Of a DNA stretch of 7,288 nt, positions 1 to 7,288 are shown piece by piece; the stretch's first letter is position 1; every line of letters begins with the position of its first letter. The translations under genes were made by a program, and so were the position numbers. The DNA lies in contig DHKK01000143.1 of the NCBI GenBank assembly GCA_002404795.1, positions 1-7,288 on the forward strand, given 5' to 3'. Under the pieces are notes generated by a model that was given only the letters and a program-made list of their open reading frames with translations, did not search any database and was not told the DNA's origin. Source of the DNA: Clostridiales bacterium UBA4696 (lineage in GTDB: Bacteria > Bacillota > Clostridia > Oscillospirales > Oscillospiraceae).

Positions 1-217
1 GGGCGCTGGGTTACGTTTGGGTGCATGCTGCGTCTGAATTCAGGCGAGAACCAATGTTTTAGCTTGGCGTTCCACTCGATGGTCACCTTACGTATGTCTT
101 GGTACGCGCCGCCTGATACGGGGGTATCAAGTTTGTAACTGGTTGCCTTAGAATGATTGCCGTCAATAAAAGGCGCAGCCGAAATTTTGATGAATGTCAC
201 CTTCTTGCGGGGAAGCT
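1..217 (-). other. Low-GC segment with a start-less open frame leaving the left edge
   Basis: Read on the minus strand, one frame (codon GTG at 200-198) is free of stops from about 320 down to base 1. The part outside the repeat reads KKVTFIKISAAPF near its beginning and ends with HWFSPEFRRSMHP before running off the window. It has no ATG near its beginning, and the GTG at 200 has no convincing ribosome binding site. Upstream, the frame runs into the palindromic repeat, where its codons look non-biological. Base composition is about 50% GC (100 of the first 200 bases), clearly lower than the neighbouring genes. Small dyads are present (CTGAATTCAG at 34-43; TGATAC/GTATCA at 114-129). I do not recognise the protein. 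It could be the remnant of a gene cut off by the repeat, part of a mobile element, or chance. Confidence 0.2.
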
Positions 218-373
218 TGTAGGGGCGGGGCTCTGCTCCGCCCGCTGCTGCAGATTTTGACGGAAGCGGTAGGGGCCGATGCCTACATCGGCCCGAAGGG
301 CAGTACGGATTCGCCGGAGATCATCGTAAAACCAGTGCCTCCTGCGCGGGCGGAGCAGAGCCCCGCCCCTACA
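218..373. repeat. Composite palindromic repeat: 28-bp inverted repeat flanking a third hairpin unit
   Basis: Bases 218-245 and 346-373 are exact reverse complements over 28 bp. Each arm begins (or, reversed, ends) with TGTAGGGGCGGGG and is itself a near-palindrome, GGGCGGGGC-TCT-GCTCCGCCC with a single G:T pair. Between them, 269-295 is a third unit that opens with the same GTAGGGGC and folds as a perfect 9-bp stem (GGGCCGATG 273-281, CATCGGCCC 286-294, loop CCTA). The element is therefore three related GTAGGGGC hairpin units, two pointing right and one left, in noncoding DNA next to the end of an operon. This looks like a dispersed palindromic repeat family (REP- or MITE-like). No transposase and no target-site duplication are evident. 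That it is dispersed in the genome is inference. Confidence 0.75.
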
Positions 374-385
374 GAACGTCCCCCC

Positions 386-414
386 AAAAGGCTTCCCCTA
401 TGAGGGGAAGCCTT
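386..414 (-). terminator. Rho-independent terminator of the desulfurase/DUF3343 operon
   Basis: A perfect 12-bp stem (AAGGCTTCCCCT at 388-399, AGGGGAAGCCTT at 403-414) closes a 3-nt loop. Read on the minus strand, the stem ends in four T residues (389-386) and then a G run. It lies 18 nt beyond the stop codon of the DUF3343 gene, the usual distance for an intrinsic terminator. The T tract is short, so termination may be incomplete. The sequence CTTCCCCTATGAGG within it recurs at 7257-7270, so the terminator may have been recruited from a repeat. Confidence 0.65.
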
Positions 415-432
415 GGGCCGTGCATTTCTCGG

Positions 433-669
433 TCAGAGTTCACACAGGTGATACCCCTCGACCTCCAGATCAAGGGAGGTGAAAAGGGCTTCGACCTGGG
501 GGCGGGTTTCGGGGGTCGTGCGCCAGCCGAGGCCGCAGTCGCTGGTGATCTGGCGCGGGACGGGGATGATGCGGCCGGGGACGGCCGCGGCCAGGCAGGC
601 CTTTTCGGCCGCCATGGCGGCGCTCGTCGTGTAAAAGGTCACGACGAGCCAGGTCTTCTTTTCTCTCAT
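433..669 (-). CDS. DUF3343 family protein, putative sulfur/selenium carrier-like
   Basis: A 78-residue soluble protein matching what I know of the DUF3343 (putative Se/S carrier-like) family. It has an N-terminal strand followed by TFYTTSAAMAAEKACL (11-26), where the family has an F-x-TT-x-x-A-x-x-x-E-K pattern, then RIIPVPRQITSDCGLGWR (33-50) with the conserved IP-x-PR and CGL elements. C45 is the likely functional cysteine; C25 and C76 are also present. The length is normal for the family. Its ATG (669-667) overlaps the stop of the upstream desulfurase gene as ATGA, so the two are co-transcribed and probably translationally coupled. The family's biochemistry is not settled. A role receiving sulfur or selenium from the neighbouring desulfurase is inferred from context. 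Family assignment is fairly secure; function is tentative. Confidence 0.8.
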   Translation of the reverse strand: MREKKTWLVVTFYTTSAAMAAEKACLAAAVPGRIIPVPRQITSDCGLGWRTTPETRPQVEALFTSLDLEVEGYHLCEL

Positions 670-1802
670 GTTGCTGCAAGCTCCTGTACGGCGCGGATGG
701 CCGCGTCGGTCTCCTGTTCCGTATTGTAAAAGCCGAAGCTGAAGCGCACCGCGCCCTGCTCCTCGGTGCCGAGCGCCCGGTGCATCCGCGGGGCGCAGTG
801 GGCGCCGGCGCGGGTGGCGATGTCGTAGGTCTCGGCCAGCTCGTCGGCGACCTCCGACGATTCATAGTCTCCAATGTTCAGGCTCACGACCGGCGCACGC
901 TCCCAAGTGGAGAAATCGCCATAGACCGTCACGCCGGGGACCGTTCGCACGCCCTCATAAAACCGCCGGGCGAGCGCGAGCTCATGCGCGCGGATGGTCT
1001 CCAGTCCGGTCCGGCGGATGAACTGCACGGCGGCGAGCAGGCCCGCGATGCCGTGGCCGTTGCGCGTCCCGGCCTCGAGCCGCGTGGGGTACTGCATAGG
1101 CTGCTCCTGCAAAAACGTCTGCACGCCCGTACCGCCCACGCACCACGGACGGATCTCCACGCCGGGCGCGACGCACAGGCCGCCGGTGCCCTGCGGCCCC
1201 ATGAGGCTCTTATGTCCAGTAAAGCAGAGGACGCTGATGTGCATGCGCTGCATGTCGATGGGGAACACGCCCGCCGTCTGCGACGCATCGACCACGAACA
1301 AAAGCCCGTGCGCGGCGCAGAAATTGCCGATCCGCTGCAGGTCAAGCAGGTTTCCCGTCAGGTTCGAGCCTGCCGTACACACCACGGCCTTCGTCTTTGG
1401 CCGCAGCAGATGTTCAAAATCTGCGTAGTCGATCCGGCCCTGCCGGTCGGCGGGCAGGAAGTCCGCCTGCACGCCCCGCTCCATCTGCCGGTACAGGGGG
1501 CGCAGAACGGAGTTGTGCTCCAGATCTGTCGACAGCACGTGATCTCCCGGCGCAAGCAGGCCGGAGATGGCGATGTTCAGCGCCTCAGTCGAATTGGCGG
1601 TCAGGCAGACGTGGTCCGGCTGCGGGCAGCCGAACAGCGCCGCCAGCGCCTCGCGCGCGGCGAAGATCGTCCGGGCGGCGGCAAGGCTCTCGGCGTGGGC
1701 GCTGCGGCCGCTGTTGCCCATGGTCTGCATGGCCTGCACGACCGCGTCAATGACGCAGGGCGGCTTGCGCAGGGTGGTCGCCGCGTTGTCCAGATAGATC
1801 AT
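666..1802 (-). CDS. Cysteine desulfurase-family PLP-dependent aminotransferase (class V)
   Basis: A 378-residue fold-type I PLP enzyme of the NifS/SufS-like class V family, expected to release sulfur (or selenium) from cysteine or selenocysteine as an enzyme persulfide. It opens with MIYLDNAATT, the family hallmark. PLP-site residues are visible: H96 in DLEHNSV, D172 and Q175 in VDASQTAG, and Schiff-base lysine K198 in TGHKSLMGPQGTGG. C336 in RAGAHCAPRMH is the expected catalytic cysteine. This resembles the stand-alone subfamily seen in Clostridia rather than classical IscS. The start at 1802 is preferred because AGGAGG (1815-1810) lies 7 nt upstream; the frame extends 10 codons further to an ATG at 1832, which would put the RBS and -10 element inside the gene. 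The stop overlaps the DUF3343 start as ATGA. No selD, yedF or Fe-S scaffold gene is in the window, so the acceptor is unknown. Confidence 0.9.
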   Translation of the reverse strand: MIYLDNAATTLRKPPCVIDAVVQAMQTMGNSGRSAHAESLAAARTIFAAREALAALFGCPQPDHVCLTANSTEALNIAISGLLAPGDHVLSTDLEHNSVLRPLYRQMERGVQADFLPADRQGRIDYADFEHLLRPKTKAVVCTAGSNLTGNLLDLQRIGNFCAAHGLLFVVDASQTAGVFPIDMQRMHISVLCFTGHKSLMGPQGTGGLCVAPGVEIRPWCVGGTGVQTFLQEQPMQYPTRLEAGTRNGHGIAGLLAAVQFIRRTGLETIRAHELALARRFYEGVRTVPGVTVYGDFSTWERAPVVSLNIGDYESSEVADELAETYDIATRAGAHCAPRMHRALGTEEQGAVRFSFGFYNTEQETDAAIRAVQELAAT

Positions 1803-1831
1803 AGCCTCGCCTCCTGTCATTTTCTGTCCCA

Positions 1832-1860
1832 ATTATAAACGGAAAACAGGCAGACTGCAA
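1832..1860 (-). promoter_or_regulatory. Probable sigma-A promoter of the desulfurase/DUF3343 operon
   Basis: On the minus strand a consensus -10 TATAAT (1837-1832) is preceded, after exactly 17 nt, by TTGCAG (1860-1855) as a weak -35. Transcription would begin near 1825, leaving a leader of about 20 nt that contains the AGGAGG site. The -35 hexamer lies at the tip of the 16-bp hairpin at 1843-1877, so terminator and promoter overlap. The -10 is convincing; the -35 matches only in its TTG. Confidence 0.55.
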
Positions 1861-1879
1861 CGCAGTCTGCCTGTTTTTT
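1843..1879. terminator. Strong intergenic hairpin, likely terminator after prsW
   Basis: A perfect 16-bp stem (AAAACAGGCAGACTGC 1843-1858; GCAGTCTGCCTGTTTT 1862-1877) closes a 3-nt loop. On the plus strand it is followed by six T residues (1874-1879); on the minus strand the stem ends in four T residues and then CC. It begins about 45 nt past the prsW stop and is the natural end of the cls-prsW transcript. The T tract is better in the plus direction, yet no plus-strand gene precedes it in the window. A weaker dyad (AAAAGG 1894-1899, CCTTTT 1903-1908) sits between it and prsW and could contribute. Confidence 0.65.
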
Positions 1880-1922
1880 GTTCGACGATTCCGAAAAGGC
1901 GTCCTTTTTAGGCATCCAGATT

Positions 1923-2621
1923 TTACAGCCGGCTGTCCGTCCGCGAAGCGCGGCGCAGACAGACGTCCGCCGTGATGAAAAACGCGGCCACAAAGGCGTA
2001 AAACGCGATCACAGCCCAGCGGCTGCCCGCCGCGAGCAGGAAATCCCAAAGCCCGTGCAGCAGCGCCGGGACCGCCAGCGCCAGCAGCGCCAGCATCCGC
2101 CTGCGCCGCAGCTGCCCGCAGCATTCGGCCTGTTTGGCCCGGCTGAGCAGCAGCCCCATGCTCACGGCGAAGAAAAAATGCCCCGGCACGGACAAAATCG
2201 CCCGCGACACGGCCGTGCGCAGGTCCGACTGCAGGACGTACAGGATGTTCTCCACCGCCGCGAAGCCCAGCGCCGTGGATACGGCATAGACGATGGCGTC
2301 GAAGCGGTAGTCGAAGGCCGGATGGTCCCATGCGGCGAGGCGCACAGGCAGGAGCTTGGCCAGCTCCTCGCTGCAGGCGACGATCACGAAGTTATCCAGC
2401 AGCAGATACCACACGGACGAGCGCCCCAGCGCCGCGCCCGCCGCCCGCGCCAGCAGCAGCTGCGCCAGCGCTGCCGGGATAGCGGCCAGCGCCCCGAACA
2501 GAACGAGCTTGCCCAGCAGCCGCCGCGGCTCCTTTTCGATATGATCGAGCTGATAGATGCGGACGAACAGGATCGCCGCCGGGATCAGCGCCGCGAGAGA
2601 CAGATAATAATTCAGCTTCAC
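1923..2621 (-). CDS. PrsW-family intramembrane metalloprotease
   Basis: A 232-residue, very hydrophobic protein with about seven predicted membrane segments (roughly 5-22, 37-58, 70-90, 108-128, 142-160, 176-196, 202-221). Hallmarks of the PrsW (CAAX/ABI-related) protease family are present in order: EKEP after the first membrane segment (29-32), EELAK with the glutamate pair E85-E86, GFAAVEN (119-125), H148 in PGHFFFA, and H189 in HGLWD. In Bacillus subtilis PrsW makes the site-1 cut in the anti-sigma factor RsiW; the substrate here is unknown, and no sigma/anti-sigma pair is in the window. The start is GTG (2621-2619), supported by an AGAGGGAG ribosome site (2635-2628) with a 6-nt spacer. 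It begins 16 nt after the cardiolipin synthase stop, so the two genes are probably one transcript. Confidence 0.85.
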   Translation of the reverse strand: MKLNYYLSLAALIPAAILFVRIYQLDHIEKEPRRLLGKLVLFGALAAIPAALAQLLLARAAGAALGRSSVWYLLLDNFVIVACSEELAKLLPVRLAAWDHPAFDYRFDAIVYAVSTALGFAAVENILYVLQSDLRTAVSRAILSVPGHFFFAVSMGLLLSRAKQAECCGQLRRRRMLALLALAVPALLHGLWDFLLAAGSRWAVIAFYAFVAAFFITADVCLRRASRTDSRL

Positions 2622-2637
2622 GTCCGTCTCCCTCTTT

Positions 2638-4167
2638 TTACATCAATGGAGCGAACACCCGCAATAGCGCGCGCACGATGCGCTGGTAGAGGTGCACGTG
2701 GCGGCACTGCTCATACGTGATCGCGCGGCACTGCGGGAAGGTCTGCACAAAATCCTGCTCGATCTGCGCGTTGGCGGCCGTATCGCAGAGATAGACGGCG
2801 TCTTCAAAGTGCAGATACAGGCTGCGGAAGTCCAGATTGACCGTGCCGACGACCGCCTGCGCGCTGTCGGCCAGATAGACCTTGGAGTGGATGAAGCCGG
2901 GCGTATATTCGTAGATCCGCACGCCCGCGCGGGTCAGCTCCTCATAGTTCGCGCGCGTGACCGCGTGCACGTACCACTTGTCCGGGATGGCGGGCGTGAT
3001 GATGCGCACGTCGACGCCGGTCTTGGCCGCGACGCAGAGCGCCGTGGTCATCTTGTCGTCCAGAATGAGGTACGGCGTCATGATCCACATCCGCTCCTGT
3101 GCGGAGGAGATGACCGACTGCAGCATCGTCGCGCCGACGTCCTCATTGTCGAGCGGACTGTCGGCGAACGGCTGCAGGAAGCCCGTGCCGCCCTGCTTTT
3201 CGGCGCAGGCGACGCGGAAGCGGCTCACGTCCTCCTCGCAGCGGTCGACATAGCCCCAGAGCGACAGGAACATCACTGTCATCGACCACACGGCCTTGCC
3301 GCGGACGAGAATGCCGCAGTCCTTCCAGCGGCCGAAGCGCTCGAGCTCGTTGATATATTCGTCCGCCAGATTGACGCCGCCGGTGAAGGCGGCCCTGCCG
3401 TCGATGACCATGAGCTTACGGTGGTCGCGGTTATTGAGCCGGGCGGAGAGGATGGGCACGTAGGGGTTGAAGGCGTGCGCGCGGATGCCCATCTCCCGCA
3501 GCTTTTTCGCATACTGCATGGGCAGGCGCGTGATGCAGCCGAAATCATCGTAGACTACGCGCACGTCAACGCCTGCCGCAGCCTTTTCCCGCAGGATCTG
3601 CAGGATGGGATCCCACATCTTCCCCTGCGCGATGATGAAAAACTCGATGAAGATATAGTGCTCGGCCTTCTGCAGCTCCTCGAGCATGGCTGCGTAGCAG
3701 CTTTCGCCGCTCGGGAAGTAGGTCGCGTCGGCATCGTCATAGATGGGATAGCCGGAGGCAGAGAGTAGATAACGCGCGTGGTTGAACGCCGGGGTCCGGG
3801 CGGCCGCGAGCTCCCAGAGGGGTTCCTCCTCCTGCTGCAGCTGCTGCATGGTGACGGCCTCGATCGACTGCATCTTCCGGTGCTCATAGCTCGAGATCTT
3901 ATTGCCGCCGAAGAGCAGATAGATCGTAAGCCCCGCCACCGGGAAGGCCAAAATCAGCACGATCCACGCGATCTTATAGCTGGGATTGACGCCGCAGGAG
4001 ATGATATAGATGACCACGGCCCAGCTCAGCACGTTCATGGCGATGCGGATCCAGAAAAAATCGGCCCGCAGATACGTCGCCATGACGATCAGGAACCCGA
4101 TCTGCAGCAAAATGCCGACCGAGACCGCCACGACCCGCTGGAACACCAGCTTGGACAGATTCCGCAC
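2638..4167 (-). CDS. cls: Cardiolipin synthase, phospholipase D superfamily
   Basis: A 509-residue membrane enzyme that joins two phosphatidylglycerol molecules into cardiolipin plus glycerol. The N-terminus has about three hydrophobic segments (roughly 11-33, 40-58, 66-87), the last part of a PLDc_N-like region ending IYLLFGGNK. Two catalytic HKD motifs follow: HRKLMVID (H249, K251, D256), followed by GRAAFTGGVN, and HSKVYLAD (H427, K429, D434), followed by GTVNLDFRS. The length fits the family (about 480-510). I choose the GTG at 4167 because AAGGGAGG (4182-4175) lies 7 nt upstream; the frame opens further, to an ATG at 4248, but that would translate the promoter, and those extra 27 residues are hydrophilic and unlike the family. 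prsW follows after 16 nt, and uvrA is divergent. Confidence 0.93.
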   Translation of the reverse strand: MRNLSKLVFQRVVAVSVGILLQIGFLIVMATYLRADFFWIRIAMNVLSWAVVIYIISCGVNPSYKIAWIVLILAFPVAGLTIYLLFGGNKISSYEHRKMQSIEAVTMQQLQQEEEPLWELAAARTPAFNHARYLLSASGYPIYDDADATYFPSGESCYAAMLEELQKAEHYIFIEFFIIAQGKMWDPILQILREKAAAGVDVRVVYDDFGCITRLPMQYAKKLREMGIRAHAFNPYVPILSARLNNRDHRKLMVIDGRAAFTGGVNLADEYINELERFGRWKDCGILVRGKAVWSMTVMFLSLWGYVDRCEEDVSRFRVACAEKQGGTGFLQPFADSPLDNEDVGATMLQSVISSAQERMWIMTPYLILDDKMTTALCVAAKTGVDVRIITPAIPDKWYVHAVTRANYEELTRAGVRIYEYTPGFIHSKVYLADSAQAVVGTVNLDFRSLYLHFEDAVYLCDTAANAQIEQDFVQTFPQCRAITYEQCRHVHLYQRIVRALLRVFAPLM

Positions 4168-4219
4168 AGCGCCGCCTCCCTTCGCGTAACTTTCGTGTAT
4201 CCGGTTCGTTTCTGCCGAT

Positions 4220-4248
4220 ACTATAGCATGTTCCGCGCCCGCCCGCAA
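4220..4248 (-). promoter_or_regulatory. Probable promoter of cls-prsW
   Basis: On the minus strand an extended -10 (TGC then TATAGT at 4225-4220) is preceded by TTGCGG (4248-4243) at exactly 17 nt. The expected start point is near 4213, giving a leader of about 45 nt before the GTG at 4167. The -35 is weak, but the TG extension compensates. It supports the short cls start. Confidence 0.5.
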
Positions 4249-4279
4249 GGGACAGGTTTCTTAAGATCTTATTATTTAA

Positions 4280-4291
4280 AAACTTTTGTTT
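4280..4291. promoter_or_regulatory. Possible degenerate LexA-like operator upstream of uvrA
   Basis: AAAC-TTTT-GTTT is a perfect dyad with the AAC-N4-GTT core of Gram-positive LexA (DinR) boxes, whose consensus is GAAC-N4-GTTC. Both outer bases deviate (G to A, C to T), and the TTTT centre does not fit the usual spacer preference. It ends 10 nt before the uvrA -35, inside an A/T-rich stretch (about 4262-4299) where such a dyad can arise by chance. No better match was seen in the intergenic region. The A/T tract could equally act as an UP element. Confidence 0.18.
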
Positions 4292-4301
4292 GAAAATCAG
4301 G

Positions 4302-4330
4302 TTGTAGTCCGGAAAGAAATCTGCTATAAT
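4302..4330 (+). promoter_or_regulatory. Probable promoter of uvrA
   Basis: An extended -10 (TGC then consensus TATAAT at 4325-4330) follows TTGTAG (4302-4307) with a 17-nt spacer. Transcription would begin near 4337, giving a leader of about 35 nt that ends in the AGGAG ribosome site (4362-4366). The A/T-rich stretch just upstream of the -35 could help polymerase binding. Confidence 0.65.
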
Positions 4331-4372
4331 GGAAAGACTTGATCTGTTACTATATTTTTTCAGGAGCGAAGC

Positions 4373-7198
<2,826 letters not shown>

Positions 7199-7288
7199 GC
7201 GGCCGCGCTCCAATAACTGCTGCGGGAAGCGGCGGGGGAATGAACATCTCCAATGCCTTCCCCTATGAGGCAATGTCATCAACTTAAG
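7199..7288. other. Noncoding tail after uvrA, with a short shared repeat
   Basis: There is no gene and no convincing intrinsic terminator here: no T-rich tract follows any stem. The GCGGCCGC palindrome overlaps the base after the stop. Bases 7257-7270 (CTTCCCCTATGAGG) repeat 392-405 exactly. Here they sit in a weak 5-bp stem (TGCCT 7254-7258, AGGCA 7268-7272) rather than the strong hairpin seen at the left. The end of the window may be entering a repeat or mobile-element border; this cannot be decided from 90 bases. Confidence 0.4.

Noticed and set aside
218..373. CRISPR-like array
   Set aside because: Only three units, in mixed orientation, with unequal spacing and divergent sequence, and no cas genes; palindromic repeats explain it better.
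194..729. Plus-strand frames across the repeat and opposite the DUF3343 gene
   Set aside because: The first is a translation of the palindromic repeat and the second is antisense to a recognised family; neither has a ribosome site.
1803..1832. Upstream ATG at 1832 as the desulfurase start
   Set aside because: The family begins at MIYLDNAATT; the AGGAGG at 1815-1810 supports the start at 1802, and a start at 1832 would overlap the TATAAT.
780..1838. A 352-codon plus-strand frame antisense to the desulfurase gene
   Set aside because: It is a shadow of a well-supported gene; no ribosome site, no family resemblance and an R/H/G/A-rich product.
1878..2720. A 280-codon plus-strand frame antisense to prsW
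   Set aside because: It is Q/R-rich and low in complexity, opposite a gene with PrsW motifs and a good ribosome site. Its start lies just past the hairpin with no promoter evident.
2692..3768. A 358-codon plus-strand frame antisense to cls
   Set aside because: The cls frame carries both HKD motifs; the antisense product has no recognisable features.
4168..4248. Upstream ATG at 4248 as the cls start
   Set aside because: It would translate the promoter; the GTG at 4167 has a near-ideal ribosome site and gives a normal family length.
7199..7272. Intrinsic terminator for uvrA
   Set aside because: Only short GC stems are present and none is followed by a T tract; the true terminator may lie beyond the window.

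Overview
The window looks like chromosomal DNA from a high-GC member of the Clostridia, probably an Oscillospiraceae-type gut Firmicute. This is inferred from strong AGGAGG-type ribosome binding sites, the gene types (a DUF3343/cysteine desulfurase pair, PrsW, a clostridial-style cardiolipin synthase), strongly G/C-biased third codon positions, and short GC-rich palindromic repeats. No species can be named from the sequence alone.

Layout, left to right. Positions 1-217 are about 50% GC (100 of 200 counted bases), lower than the genes beside them, and hold a start-less open frame on the minus strand that runs off the left edge. Positions 218-373 are a composite palindromic repeat: a perfect 28-bp inverted repeat enclosing a third hairpin. 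A minus-strand terminator hairpin (386-414) follows. It closes a two-gene minus-strand operon: a PLP-dependent cysteine desulfurase-family enzyme (666-1802), then a DUF3343 small protein (433-669), sharing an ATGA stop/start overlap. A strong hairpin (1843-1877) separates this operon from a second minus-strand pair, cardiolipin synthase (2638-4167, GTG start) and a PrsW-family intramembrane metalloprotease (1923-2621, GTG start), 16 nt apart. A roughly 200-bp intergenic region with two divergent extended -10 promoters leads to uvrA on the plus strand (4373-7198), complete at 941 codons. The last 90 bases hold no gene but carry a 14-nt sequence also found in the left-hand terminator hairpin.

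Functionally there are three modules. The desulfurase/DUF3343 pair is probably a sulfur- or selenium-transfer unit. The cls-prsW pair is a membrane-lipid and membrane-protease unit. uvrA encodes the damage-recognition ATPase of nucleotide excision repair. All five main genes look intact, with their key catalytic or metal-binding residues present. I see no obvious new defence or mobile system. The points most worth a second look are the palindromic repeat cluster, the hairpin that overlaps the desulfurase promoter, and the two tight gene pairings.
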